A DNA stretch of 64,000 nt, from positions 3,720,001-3,784,000 of the forward strand of contig NZ_AP026866.1 of NCBI RefSeq assembly GCF_042849255.1, written 5' to 3'. The position numbers and the translations under genes were made by a program. This document shows positions 44,526 through 53,239 of the stretch, piece after piece (the stretch's first letter is position 1; each line of letters starts with the position of its first letter). Origin of the DNA: Oceaniferula spumae (lineage in GTDB: Bacteria; Verrucomicrobiota; Verrucomicrobiia; Verrucomicrobiales; Akkermansiaceae). The notes under the pieces were generated by a model. It was not told the origin of the DNA, made no database searches, and saw only the letters and a list, made by a program, of their open reading frames with translations.

Positions 44526-44990
44526 TCATGTAATGCTGGCCGTCTCCGGGGGAGGCTCGGGCAGATTCATGCCAGCTTTGATCTCGGCAAGGATTTCAGG
44601 GTTCTTTTGGAGGTGGTCTGAGAGGGATTTGATCACTTCCAATGTGGGTCTGGAGACGTGATGTTCCATGCCTTCGACGTCGCGATAGATCGTGTCCTCA
44701 TCGATCTCGAAGAGCTCCAGAAAGCGGGTCAAAGCCTGATGCCGGTCGATGATCGCCTTTGCGATGCGCAGTCCCTCCTCGGTGAGGGTGGTGCCGCGGT
44801 ATTTTTCATGTTTCACCAGTCCCTCGGAGTCGAGCTTGAGCAGCATGTTGGTGACACTGGCCTGGGAAATGTTGAGTTTTTTAGAGATGTCGATGGGGCG
44901 TGCGTATCCCTTTTCCTCGATCAGATGGAGGATCTGTTCGAGATAATCGTCTCTAGCGGTCGATCCGCTGGTACGGTGGGACAAAGGCAT
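44526..44990 (-). CDS. DtxR/MntR-family metal-dependent regulator
   Basis: About 154 residues from the ATG at 44990 (MPLSHRT); a TTG 36 bp earlier is an alternative. The N-terminal winged helix is clear (DYLEQILHLIEEKG, DISKKLNISQASVTNMLLKL, then YRGTTLTEEG), followed by the metal-binding dimerisation domain with RHQALTRFLE and EGMEHHVS. Its short length without an SH3-like domain matches MntR more than DtxR, so it may sense manganese or iron and repress uptake genes. No transporter gene is adjacent. Confidence 0.87.
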   Translation of the reverse strand: MPLSHRTSGSTARDDYLEQILHLIEEKGYARPIDISKKLNISQASVTNMLLKLDSEGLVKHEKYRGTTLTEEGLRIAKAIIDRHQALTRFLELFEIDEDTIYRDVEGMEHHVSRPTLEVIKSLSDHLQKNPEILAEIKAGMNLPEPPPETASIT

Positions 44991-45005
44991 GTTGGAGAGA
45001 GTCAA

Positions 45006-45017
45006 GATTCCAGAATC
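45006..45017. promoter_or_regulatory. palindrome upstream of the DtxR-like gene
   Basis: GATTC-CA-GAATC, flanked on both sides by AGTCAAG copies, lies 16 bp before the ATG at 44990. A regulator of this family could bind it to control its own gene. If translation starts at the upstream TTG, it would be inside the coding region. Speculative. Confidence 0.3.
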
Positions 45018-45041
45018 AAGAGTCAAGGCGCAACCGTGTAT

Positions 45042-45821
45042 CTAGGGTTTCTTACCGGTGGATTTAATGATGTTAGGTCGATAGAGGTCTTTGTTAGATG
45101 CTTGGAACTCGGCCTTGAGGCGGACGTGGAAATGGGACAGGTCGCAAATTTCCCAGCCGGTGAAGGTCCATGCCTGATTGTTGCCATCGTGGCTGATGCC
45201 GATCAAGAGGTGAAGGGCGTCGTACTGGATCTTATTGGTATGTTCGCGAGGCTCGTAATAAAAGGTGCGCAGTGACGAGGAGCGGGATTTTTCTTCGAAC
45301 AACTTCGGATCGAGATAGGCGCGGGTGACAGTGCCGTCCGCTGCAGTGTGGGTGATAAGCAGATCCGGGTAGCCTGAGCGTTGTTCGTTGCCCTTGGCGT
45401 TCTTTGGGATCTCGCAGGTGATATCGTCCTCGGCGTTGAGGTATTCAAGGATGCCGTCCTCAAAATAGCGTGAGGCCTCGTTGATCCGGCGGAGCTTTCT
45501 GACAGGGGAATCCTGAGCGTTGAGTTTCACGACCGTTGCTCGGGCTGCCGCATTCACTTTTTCCAACAAGACTGCGTGAGCGGAATTCTCTTTGGATAGA
45601 GGTAGCACCTGTTTACCCGTGGCGGAGTGAATGACCTCGGAGAAGGGGAATTTACGAGTCCCCAGGTCCTGAGCGAGAAGGATACGGATCAGTTGCGCAG
45701 TATCCGCTTTCTCAGGAGTGTCAGGACAGGCCGACGCAGGGGACAAATTCATAACCCCAATCAAAAAACAAAAGTGGACGATAAGATAGGGGCACATTTT
45801 CGACTTCATACCAAAGATCAT
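45042..45821 (-). CDS. exported protein with a possible PD-(D/E)XK nuclease core
   Basis: A 259-residue protein; an alternative start four codons in begins MKSKMCPYLIVHFCFLIG. A hydrophobic N-terminal segment ending NLSPASAC looks like a signal peptide. The middle has YPDLLI followed 16-18 residues later by YLDPKLFEE, that is PD...DxK, with a Glu-bearing helix (ASRYFEDGILEYL) before it, then LRTFYYEPREHTNKIQYDALHLLIGI. This order resembles restriction-endonuclease-fold proteins, but an exported one would be odd. No named family recognised. It is followed 51 bp on by the DtxR-like gene, same strand. Confidence 0.65.
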   Translation of the reverse strand: MIFGMKSKMCPYLIVHFCFLIGVMNLSPASACPDTPEKADTAQLIRILLAQDLGTRKFPFSEVIHSATGKQVLPLSKENSAHAVLLEKVNAAARATVVKLNAQDSPVRKLRRINEASRYFEDGILEYLNAEDDITCEIPKNAKGNEQRSGYPDLLITHTAADGTVTRAYLDPKLFEEKSRSSSLRTFYYEPREHTNKIQYDALHLLIGISHDGNNQAWTFTGWEICDLSHFHVRLKAEFQASNKDLYRPNIIKSTGKKP

Positions 45822-45998
45822 GATGTGTGTATGGAGGAGGTCAACCGCTAAGCTGGGCTATGCAGGTTGTGGAGGGATACGTGGGCGAATCAAATAGACT
45901 TGCCAGCGGGTGTGCTTCGGGGTAATTGCCCCTCCCGCCAGTCGGCTTCTCCCCCTCTCCGCACTAGGAGACGAGGCTGGGATGGCACTACCACTATT

Positions 45999-46478
45999 AT
46001 GAAATTGGCGAGTCTATTAACACCGCAACAGGTCATTCTTGATCTGAAAGGTGAGGTGTGTGTGGATGCGATATCCAATATCGTGGATCACCTGATCGAG
46101 AAGAATATGCTCTCGGCAGATCTGCGCGAGGAGGTCCTCAACGCACTGAAAGAGCGCGAACAGCAGATCAGCACGGGCATCGGTTCCGGCGTTGCTATTC
46201 CTCACGCTTTTTCTGATTCTGTCGATAGTGTGGTAGCCGCATTTGCCCGCTCCAAGGAAGGTGTGGATTTTGAAGCATTGGACAATGCTCCGGTGAACTT
46301 CATCATTCTTTTCGTGGTTCCCAAAAAAGATTACTGCATGCATTTGCAGACACTGGCGGCGATCGCCAAGATGTTTAATAATTGCGCCATCCGTGAGCAG
46401 CTCAGCGAGGCTGAGAGCGCGAAGGATGTGCTTGATATTTTTGCATCGCGCCCATCTCGTATTCACACTGAAAAGTGA
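45999..46478 (+). CDS. PTS IIA-type phosphocarrier, PtsN-like
   Basis: About 159 residues from the ATG at 45999 (MKLASLLTPQQVILDL), the usual start of PtsN/fructose IIA domains; the frame continues upstream without family similarity. The phosphorylated histidine is in GVAIPHAFSD, preceded by STGIGSG, and VPKKDYCMHLQTLAAIAKMF fits the C-terminal half. PtsN-type proteins regulate carbon, nitrogen or potassium balance instead of carrying sugar. No PTS transporter is nearby. argS starts 64 bp downstream on the same strand. Confidence 0.87.
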   Translation: MKLASLLTPQQVILDLKGEVCVDAISNIVDHLIEKNMLSADLREEVLNALKEREQQISTGIGSGVAIPHAFSDSVDSVVAAFARSKEGVDFEALDNAPVNFIILFVVPKKDYCMHLQTLAAIAKMFNNCAIREQLSEAESAKDVLDIFASRPSRIHTEK

Positions 46479-46542
46479 ATACCTGAGTCCAGGTGCCAGC
46501 TCCGTTTTTTCGGTTCATGTGTGCCCTATAGAATTTAGAACG

Positions 46543-48252
46543 ATGATCGAGAAATTAGAAACATCCTTGCTCGCCGCGCTGAAAGCGGTGGGTGTCGAGC
46601 TACCTGAAAACTTCAGTGTGCAGGTGGACGCCTCCGCTGATTTGCGATTCGGAGACTACCAGAGCAACGTCGCCATGGTGCTCGCTAAACGCATCAAAAC
46701 CAACCCGCGCGAACTCGCTACCAAACTGGTGGAGGCGCTTGATCTCGGTAACCTCGCGACGGCAGACATCGCAGGGCCTGGGTTTATCAATTTCAAAATC
46801 AAAAACGAAGCCTGGTCTCAGCGTGTGGGTCAGTTGTTAGGTGATGATCGCCTTGGCGTGCCACTTGCGAGCCCAGCCCAGACCATCGTCGTCGATTTCT
46901 CAGCACCAAACGTGGCGAAGCCAATGCACGTCGGCCACATTCGCTCTACTATCATCGGCGATAGCTTGGCGCGCATCGCTCGTTTTCTGGGACACAAAGT
47001 GATCACCGATAACCACATCGGCGACTGGGGCACGCAATTTGGAATGATCATCCACGGCTGGAAAACGGTCCTCGACCAAGACGCGCTGGAGTGCGACCCG
47101 GTGGCCGAGCTGCTGCGCGTCTACCGCACCGTCAACGGACTGTGTGGCGACGATGAAAAAGTGCGTGAAACCTGCAAACAAGAGCTGGTCAAACTCCAAG
47201 CAGGTGACCAAGAGAACCTGGAAATCTGGGAGAAGTGTGTCGAGCTTTCCAAGGATGGTCTGCAGGGGATTTATGACCGCCTCGATGTGGAATTTGATTT
47301 CTGGTATGGCGAGAGTTTTTACAACGATCGACTCGCGCCACTTGTCGACGAAATGTTAGAAAGTGGTGTTGCGAGAGAAAGCGAAGGTGCCGTCTGCGTC
47401 TTCTTCGACGGTGATGCCAAGCTGGGAGATAAACCTACAGTTGTTAGGAAAGCCGACGGAGGTTTCCTCTACGCCACCACTGACCTCGCCACGATCGATT
47501 TCCGGGTCGAGGAATGGGATGCCGATCAGATCTGGTATGTTGTGGGAGCTCCCCAACAGCTTCATTTCCAACAAATTTTCGAAGCCACCCGCAAGCGCGG
47601 ATTGAGCCCTGAGATGCAGCATGTTTCCTTCGGATCCATTCTCGGAGAGGATCGCAAGCTGATGAAAACCCGCAGCGGCGATAACGTGCAGCTTGTCGAT
47701 GTTCTCGACGAAGCCGTGGAGCGCGCGGGTAAAGTGATCGAGGAGAAAAATCCCGACATGCCTGCTGATGAAAAACATTCGGTGGCTGAGATCGTCGGTA
47801 TAGGATCGGTCAAGTTTGCCGAACTCTCGCAGCACCGGATGACCGACTACGTGTTCAGTTGGGATCGCATGTTGGCGCTTCAGGGCGACACCGCACCTTA
47901 TCTCCAATACAGCTGCGTGAGGGTGCGTTCGATTTTCCGGAAACTGGATGATGGGGTGAAGCTGGATATCGAAAAAATCGCCATCACCGAGGAAGCCGAG
48001 ATTCATCTGGCCAGAACGCTGGTCCGCTTCGGTGCTGTGGTTCCATCCTTGCTGGATGATTTCCGCCCGAATCTGCTGGCAAATTACCTGCTCGAACTCG
48101 CCAAGGCATTCCACTCATTCTTTGAAGCCTGCCCGGTTTTGAAATCGGAGGGTGAAACGCAAAACACCCGCCTGGTGCTCTGTGAGCTTACCAGCCGGGT
48201 GTTGGTTAAGGGTCTTGGTCTGCTCGGGATCGAAGCTCCCGAGAGAATGTAG
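46543..48252 (+). CDS. argS: arginyl-tRNA synthetase
   Basis: About 569 residues from the ATG at 46543 (MIEKLETSLLAALKAVG). It has the ArgS N-terminal domain (about 1-110, including RFGDYQSNVAMVLAK), the HIGH-type motif as FSAPNVAKPMHVGHIRST, the class I core with DNHIGDWGTQFGMI, and a C-terminal anticodon-binding domain ending in LCELTSRVLVKGLGLLGIEA. No canonical KMSKS, as is common in this enzyme. It charges tRNA-Arg. The upstream extension to 46393 overlaps the PtsN-like gene and is not used. Confidence 0.96.
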   Translation: MIEKLETSLLAALKAVGVELPENFSVQVDASADLRFGDYQSNVAMVLAKRIKTNPRELATKLVEALDLGNLATADIAGPGFINFKIKNEAWSQRVGQLLGDDRLGVPLASPAQTIVVDFSAPNVAKPMHVGHIRSTIIGDSLARIARFLGHKVITDNHIGDWGTQFGMIIHGWKTVLDQDALECDPVAELLRVYRTVNGLCGDDEKVRETCKQELVKLQAGDQENLEIWEKCVELSKDGLQGIYDRLDVEFDFWYGESFYNDRLAPLVDEMLESGVARESEGAVCVFFDGDAKLGDKPTVVRKADGGFLYATTDLATIDFRVEEWDADQIWYVVGAPQQLHFQQIFEATRKRGLSPEMQHVSFGSILGEDRKLMKTRSGDNVQLVDVLDEAVERAGKVIEEKNPDMPADEKHSVAEIVGIGSVKFAELSQHRMTDYVFSWDRMLALQGDTAPYLQYSCVRVRSIFRKLDDGVKLDIEKIAITEEAEIHLARTLVRFGAVVPSLLDDFRPNLLANYLLELAKAFHSFFEACPVLKSEGETQNTRLVLCELTSRVLVKGLGLLGIEAPERM

Positions 48253-48260
48253 TTCAGACG

Positions 48261-48932
48261 TTATCTGCGGCTACGACCGCCTGGAAAGAAATCCTTCGCT
48301 TCTGGTTTCTTTCTCTCGACCGAGTTTCCACGAGATCTACTCGAAGTGCTAGGAGTCACGCGTGGTTGCTTGCGGGAGACCACCATGTTGGTGTTCCTAG
48401 GCGAGCTGATCTGTGGTTTGACACCACTTCTGATACCGGGGTTGATGCTGGTATGGCCACGACCACGGTAGTCTGAGCGACCGCGATCATTTGATCTCCA
48501 GCTAGGCTTGGAACTTGGGTGGTATGAACTAGGTCTGGAAACTCGGTAATACTTGCCGTCGCGACGTTGATACCAACTGTTGCCATGGCTGTAGTAGCGA
48601 GATCCTCTGATCGTGTGGCTGCGGTAGCCACTCGGAAGATGGCTGATGTGGCCATGTCCTGAGTGATGCCCACCAAGTGAGCCACGGTAACCGTGTGGTC
48701 GCGAACAGCGAATGTATCGGCCGTTACTTCTACGATACCATACATTGTTGTGGTAGTAGTAGGGATTGCCGCTGACGTGAACGGTTTGGTAACCATAGGG
48801 TAAAGAGCTTACATAGCCTCCCGATGAATAACCGGAGCCGTATGTGCCGCCGTAATACACTCCTGGGTCGCAGGAAGGCAGAGTCAGCGGAATAATGGCC
48901 GCGGAGGCCAATAGGAGTAGTTTTGTTTTCAT
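48261..48932 (-). CDS. Tyr/Arg/Ser-rich lipoprotein with two sequence repeats (DUF6515-like)
   Basis: A 223-residue protein with a lipoprotein signal (LLLLASAAIIPLTLPSC). The mature part holds two copies of a ~35-residue unit: LPYGYQTVHVSGNPYYYHNNVW, abridged, then YRRSNGRYIRCSRP, and LPSGYRSHTIRGSRYYSHGN followed by YQRRDGKYYRVSRP. Such LPxGY...YYY...G.YY units occur in DUF6515-type surface proteins. The rest is very basic and Ser/Arg-rich, possibly for binding to polyanions outside the cell. Convergent with argS, 8 bp apart. Confidence 0.72.
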   Translation of the reverse strand: MKTKLLLLASAAIIPLTLPSCDPGVYYGGTYGSGYSSGGYVSSLPYGYQTVHVSGNPYYYHNNVWYRRSNGRYIRCSRPHGYRGSLGGHHSGHGHISHLPSGYRSHTIRGSRYYSHGNSWYQRRDGKYYRVSRPSSYHPSSKPSWRSNDRGRSDYRGRGHTSINPGIRSGVKPQISSPRNTNMVVSRKQPRVTPSTSSRSRGNSVERKKPEAKDFFPGGRSRR

Positions 48933-49133
48933 ATCACTAACATAGACGTCTAGATTTGGGTAAAATTCAAACTATTTACCAAATAATGTGATTTTATCCT
49001 CCAGCCAGCGTCGTCCGAATACTTCATTAAACCATACCGAAAATCACGGTGGATCGAGGAGGCTGACTGCTTACGAATGCTTGTTGTCTGCCCAAGTCTT
49101 GCCATCTGTGACGGCTTGTGACCAGATGAGGGC

Positions 49134-50435
49134 GTGGACACGGACTATTGGATTGCAGCGGATAAGGAACATTGCTGGCACCCGTTTACCCGCCAGTCTG
49201 AGTGGGCCGATAGTGAGCCATTGGTGCTGGTCGATGGCGAAGGGGTGTGGCTGACCGATTCCGAAGGTAGGAAATACATCGATGGCAATGCTTCCATCTG
49301 GACCAATATCCACGGCCACAAGCATCCCGTGATCAACGAGGCAATCAAGGCCCAGCTGGATAAGGTCGCTCACACCAGCTACCTCGGGTTTTCCAATCCA
49401 CGCGCAAGTGAGCTGGCTGAAAAGCTCTGTGGATATTTTGCAAAGGATACTCTTAACCGGGTGTTTTTCTCGGATGATGGGTCGACGGCCGTGGAGTGCG
49501 CTGTGAAAATGGCGATCCAATACCGATTCCAAACCGGGGCGCCTGAGAGAACCGAATTCATTGCTTTTGATCAAGCTTACCACGGAGACACAATGGGTGC
49601 GGCTTCACTTGGAGGCGTGGGTGCGTTTTTTGATCGATTCAAAAAATTTGGGTTTCCCGTGACCCATCTGTCCGGTCTCGGCGAGCTAATAACGCTGAAC
49701 AAAGACCAAATTGCAAAGACGGCGGCGGTGATCATTGAGCCGTTGGTGCAGGGGGTGAATCAAATCCGCCCGTGGCCGGAAGGCATGTTGGCAGAAATCC
49801 GGCGATGGTGTGACGAGCATCAAGTGCACCTCATCCTCGACGAGGTGATGACGGGATTTGGAAGAACTGGAACGATGTTTGCCTGCCAACGCGAGCAGGT
49901 GGTTCCCGATTTTCTATGTTTGGCCAAAGGTCTAACAGGGGGGTATTTGCCATTGGCCGCTACGATGGTTCAATCGCAAGTGTATGATGCCTTTCTGGGT
50001 GATGCGGACAGGGCGTTTTACTACGGCCACAGCTACACCGCGAACCAGCTGGGCTGCGCGGCCGCGTTGGCCAATTTGAGTATCTTTGACCAAGAGCAAA
50101 CGTTACTGAAGTTGCCAGAGAAAGTGGAACTCCTGAAAGGCTTGTTAGCTGATCTGGCAGACCGACATCCGATGATTTATGAAGTACGCCAATGCGGCAT
50201 GGTCGTCGGGGTTGAACTGCGTGGCGCGAACGGTAAGGCGTTTGATGTTTCCCCCCGAGTGGGGGAAAAGATTTGTCTGTTAGCCCGTGATCATGGGCTG
50301 TTAACACGAGCGATACTCGATACCATTGTGTTACTTCCACCACTGAGTATCACTGCGGATGAAATCCGCCAAATGTGTGAAGCTCTTGGTTCCACGCTAA
50401 CAGATTGGACAAAAAAGAACCTGCCCTCCCATTAA
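49134..50435 (+). CDS. bioA: adenosylmethionine-8-amino-7-oxononanoate transaminase
   Basis: A 433-residue class III PLP-dependent aminotransferase starting at GTG (49134). BioA features are the N-terminal HCWHPFTRQSEW and DGEGVWLTDSEGRKYIDG, the substrate loop SIWTNIHGHKHP, FSDDGSTAVECAVKMA, the cofactor Asp region LILDEVMTGFGRTGTMFAC and the PLP lysine in LCLAKGLTGGYLPL. It makes 7,8-diaminopelargonate in biotin synthesis using S-adenosylmethionine as the amino donor. No other bio genes flank it. The 201 bp before it, divergent from the lipoprotein gene, holds nothing else I can support. Confidence 0.94.
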   Translation: MDTDYWIAADKEHCWHPFTRQSEWADSEPLVLVDGEGVWLTDSEGRKYIDGNASIWTNIHGHKHPVINEAIKAQLDKVAHTSYLGFSNPRASELAEKLCGYFAKDTLNRVFFSDDGSTAVECAVKMAIQYRFQTGAPERTEFIAFDQAYHGDTMGAASLGGVGAFFDRFKKFGFPVTHLSGLGELITLNKDQIAKTAAVIIEPLVQGVNQIRPWPEGMLAEIRRWCDEHQVHLILDEVMTGFGRTGTMFACQREQVVPDFLCLAKGLTGGYLPLAATMVQSQVYDAFLGDADRAFYYGHSYTANQLGCAAALANLSIFDQEQTLLKLPEKVELLKGLLADLADRHPMIYEVRQCGMVVGVELRGANGKAFDVSPRVGEKICLLARDHGLLTRAILDTIVLLPPLSITADEIRQMCEALGSTLTDWTKKNLPSH

Positions 50436-50446
50436 AGGAGAGCAGG
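50420..50446 (+). terminator. weak hairpin at the end of bioA
   Basis: CCTGCCCTCC at 50420-50429 pairs at nine of ten positions with GGAGAGCAGG at 50437-50446, with the bioA stop codon in the loop. There is no T run after it, so it may be an inefficient or rho-dependent end. The rest of the 190 bp gap to the next gene is AT-rich and shows no gene. Confidence 0.4.
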
Positions 50447-50626
50447 CAATTGGGTAGATGAGTGTGTGTGATCGTGTCGCCATCTTGATACCCTTGTGCG
50501 AACAATTAACTCCTACATCTTAAAAGACGGAAATCAAAGTGTTATTACCATGTATCGACATCCAAACGTATGTTTTTCAACTCCGCACTGCCGTCATGCT
50601 GTGGAAGAAAATAGTCATCCAAGCCT

Positions 50627-51619
50627 ATGACAAGTAACAAGAAGGCCAATTCTACCGATCCTTTGACGGAGCCATGGCATATCAAGAAGGTTGCCATCGT
50701 AGGCTCTGGCGCTGTCGGCAGCTATTATGGAGCGCGGCTTGCTAAGGCGGGTCTGGAAGTCGTGTTCTTACTACGCAGTGACTACAGCCATGTTTCCGAA
50801 CATGGGATGAAAATTAGCAGTGTTGCCGGTGATTTTGAATTACCTCAGGTCAATTGCCGGCGAAGTAGCCGTGAAATAGGCGTCGTGGATTTGGTCATTA
50901 TTGCATGGAAGACCACATCTAACAGTCAGTATTTCGATGTGGTAAGTCCTCTGGTCGGGTCGCAGACACGAATTCTAACACTTCAGAATGGTTTGGGCAG
51001 CGCGCATGAGCTTTCCAACTTGTTTGGTGCTTGGCGCGTTTATGGCGGGCTTTGCTTTGTTTGCATCAACCGGCTTGGTCCGGGGCAAATCAGTCACACT
51101 GCATCCGGCCTGATCCGGGTGGGGAAATATCTCGGTCAAGAACGGCGGCTGACCCAAGATGAACGAGTGGAGCTAGATTATTTGGTAGCGTGTTTGAGCA
51201 ACGCTGAGATTGATTGTGAAGGCGTCTCCAGCTTGGAGCGTGCGCAGTGGATGAAGCTGGTCTGGAATATTCCATTCAATGGACTCGCGATCTCGGAGGG
51301 AGGTATAGATACTAAAACTTTGTTAGCCATGCCTGGAATGGAACAACGGGTTCGGCGTATTATGCGCGAAGTTCAGCAAGTGGCCGCGTCCTTGGGACAC
51401 TCGATCGAAGACTCATTCTTAGACTCTCAAATCGAGGTGACGCGCCCCATGGATGCGTACAGGCCCTCTAGCATGATCGATTACGTTGAAGGTCGTGCCG
51501 TGGAGGTTGATTCAATATGGCGCGAGCCAGTTAGGCGAGCTCACGAGGTGGGAGTTCCCGTGCCGGAAATAGAGACATTGCTCCAGGAGATCGAAACGCG
51601 ATTATCAGAGCGGGAATAG
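50627..51619 (+). CDS. 2-dehydropantoate 2-reductase family protein
   Basis: A 330-residue NADPH-binding oxidoreductase of the ApbA/PanE family. The nucleotide fold is VAIVGSGAVGSYYGARLAKAG, abridged to GSGAVGSYYG; ILTLQNGLGS and the later catalytic-domain WMKLVWNIPFNGLA and RPSSMIDYVEGRAVEVD are typical. It would reduce ketopantoate to pantoate for pantothenate and CoA synthesis, although several paralogues in this family act on other keto acids. The N-terminal ~20 residues are an extension. Neighbour bioA also serves cofactor synthesis. Cytoplasmic. Confidence 0.88.
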   Translation: MTSNKKANSTDPLTEPWHIKKVAIVGSGAVGSYYGARLAKAGLEVVFLLRSDYSHVSEHGMKISSVAGDFELPQVNCRRSSREIGVVDLVIIAWKTTSNSQYFDVVSPLVGSQTRILTLQNGLGSAHELSNLFGAWRVYGGLCFVCINRLGPGQISHTASGLIRVGKYLGQERRLTQDERVELDYLVACLSNAEIDCEGVSSLERAQWMKLVWNIPFNGLAISEGGIDTKTLLAMPGMEQRVRRIMREVQQVAASLGHSIEDSFLDSQIEVTRPMDAYRPSSMIDYVEGRAVEVDSIWREPVRRAHEVGVPVPEIETLLQEIETRLSERE

Positions 51620-51626
51620 TATCCCT

Positions 51627-52694
51627 TCAGCGTTGAAATGTTTCTGTTAGCACCTGTCGCATCGCCGCTTGAAAAGCAGCAGGGTTCCCCATGTGCAGAG
51701 CATGGTCCGAGTGGGGGAATTCGATGAAGGTCTTACCTCGCGGGGCCTTTAAGTTGTCGTGGAATCGCTTCATCAGTTCCGGACTCAAGATCGTATCATA
51801 TTTCCCTGCTAGAAAATACACTGGGACATCGACCCGGCTCACGTGTTTTCTAACATCAACTGTGTAGAGCATGTCTTCCAAGGCGAGTTTGGAGAATTTA
51901 CTCCCCTTCAAAATACCAAAGAGTTCGTGCAGACAATAGTCGTCTGAACCGAGTGCGATCATGGCGTATTGTTTGATTCCGATGGGTTGGTTGATTTTGT
52001 CTCTGACAAGGCCAGCTGCTATGTCATTGATCCGTGTCTCCACATCGTGATCCGGATAGGGCGGGGGATTGGTCTTGGCGAGATATTGTAAGGCTGTTTT
52101 GTTCTTCTGCTCTTTGGCCAGTCGCCGTATCCGCGTATCCAATATTTTTTCCGATTCGGGAATGTCTACAAACTGACTGATTCCAACGTAGGCATGATAG
52201 AGCTCAGGTGATTTTGCCGCCGCTTGAATACCCACGAGTGAACCAAAGGAAAACCCAGCCAAGTAAATTTTCTTCTGCTGAAAACGTGTCGTTAGATAAC
52301 GACTAAGCTCAAGCGTATCTTGGATGAACTGATCGATGGTCATTGAGTCCATGGGAATGTCTTTGTGGTAAGATTTGCCAGCTCCGCGCTGGTCCCAGTG
52401 CACTACGGTGAAGTCGCGCTGAAGCCCTCTGTTGAGGTGGGCAACTGGCATCTCGGGAATCCCCGGGCCACCGTGCAAAAATAGCAGCACCGGATTCGTG
52501 TCGTCATTTCCACGAATTGAAATCACCTGCGGCTGACCACCGAGCATGATCGTTTCCAGACGTTGAATCGACCGGTCCTGCGCTTGTGGCAATGCAGCAG
52601 TCGTTTTACCGGCGGACGATGGTGGATTGGCGCAGCTTGAGAGTAAAAATAGGGCGATCACACATGTGAAATTGAGGAGTAACAAGCGTGACAT
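51627..52694 (-). CDS. lipoprotein alpha/beta hydrolase, proline iminopeptidase-like
   Basis: About 355 residues from the ATG at 52694, which begins a lipoprotein signal (LLLLNFTCVIALFLLSSC); a GTG five codons earlier is possible. The catalytic domain has the HGGPG motif (LFLHGGPGIPEM), HWDQRGAGKSY, the nucleophile elbow LAGFSFGSLVG, the Asp region FLAGKYDTILSPE and the catalytic His in FPHSDHALHMG. This is the S33 peptidase/proline iminopeptidase-like group, here anchored in a membrane facing the periplasm. Substrate unknown. Convergent with the ketopantoate reductase gene, 7 bp apart. Confidence 0.87.
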   Translation of the reverse strand: MSRLLLLNFTCVIALFLLSSCANPPSSAGKTTAALPQAQDRSIQRLETIMLGGQPQVISIRGNDDTNPVLLFLHGGPGIPEMPVAHLNRGLQRDFTVVHWDQRGAGKSYHKDIPMDSMTIDQFIQDTLELSRYLTTRFQQKKIYLAGFSFGSLVGIQAAAKSPELYHAYVGISQFVDIPESEKILDTRIRRLAKEQKNKTALQYLAKTNPPPYPDHDVETRINDIAAGLVRDKINQPIGIKQYAMIALGSDDYCLHELFGILKGSKFSKLALEDMLYTVDVRKHVSRVDVPVYFLAGKYDTILSPELMKRFHDNLKAPRGKTFIEFPHSDHALHMGNPAAFQAAMRQVLTETFQR

Positions 52695-52873
52695 GGGGGT
52701 ATGAAACACCAGATTTCGGGTTTATTCCATGAATCATCGGCCATTCGTGGACTTGAGAAGTGACGGATTTGAAAAAAAGCGGGCCCGAAACCCCCATTCC
52801 TTGGGAATGTGCATAAGATAGAAGCATTTTTTTCGGGACAATTTCATCGGTCTATGGTTTTCCCAACCCCGCA

Positions 52874-52892
52874 CAGGCGATGCACACGCCTG
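52874..52892 (+). promoter_or_regulatory. small hairpin in the HU gene upstream region
   Basis: CAGGCG at 52874 and CGCCTG at 52887 pair around a seven-base loop, about 28 bp before the HU start codon. It may lie in the 5' untranslated region. The remaining part of the 52695-52920 gap carries the divergent promoters and no gene. Confidence 0.3.
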
Positions 52893-52920
52893 ATGCTAAT
52901 TCATTCATTATCTGATACTC

Positions 52921-53238
52921 ATGGAAACAATTACTAAACGCGATCTGGTCACCAAGCTCAGCAATAAAACCGGCCTCGGCCAAGCTGACGTCCTCAATGT
53001 TCTGGAATCTCTGCTCGAAACTGTCACCGGCGAGCTTGCCCAAGGAAATACTGTGGTCATCCGCAACTTTGGCTCATTTCAAGTGCGCGAAATGAAAGGT
53101 AAAGTCGGCCGTAACCCTAAAAACCCAGGTCTCGACATGAAAATCCCACCACGCGCTGTGGTGAAGTTCAAGCCTGGCAAGGAAATGAAGGAGAAGGTTG
53201 CCCGCATCCTTCCCGTGCTCCAGCAAAACGCTAGCTAA
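52921..53238 (+). CDS. HU/IHF-family DNA-binding protein
   Basis: A 105-residue histone-like protein. The pattern TKRDLVTKLSNKTGLGQADV, then VVIRNFGSFQVRE, the DNA-arm region RNPKNPGLDMKIPPRAVVKFKPGK (abridged RNPKNPGLDMKIPPR) is that of HU/IHF proteins, which bend DNA as dimers and compact the nucleoid. The C-terminal tail is slightly extended. Its stop is only 1 bp from the sufE-like start, so the two genes are translationally close. Confidence 0.93.
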   Translation: METITKRDLVTKLSNKTGLGQADVLNVLESLLETVTGELAQGNTVVIRNFGSFQVREMKGKVGRNPKNPGLDMKIPPRAVVKFKPGKEMKEKVARILPVLQQNAS

Positions 53239-53239
53239 T

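Noticed and set aside
45867..45998. Upstream extension of the PtsN-like frame
   Set aside because: Cys/Arg/Pro-rich and unlike IIA proteins; the ATG at 45999 begins the typical MKLASLL.
46393..46542. Upstream extension of argS
   Set aside because: It overlaps the PtsN-like gene and lacks similarity to ArgS N-termini, which begin at MIEKLE.
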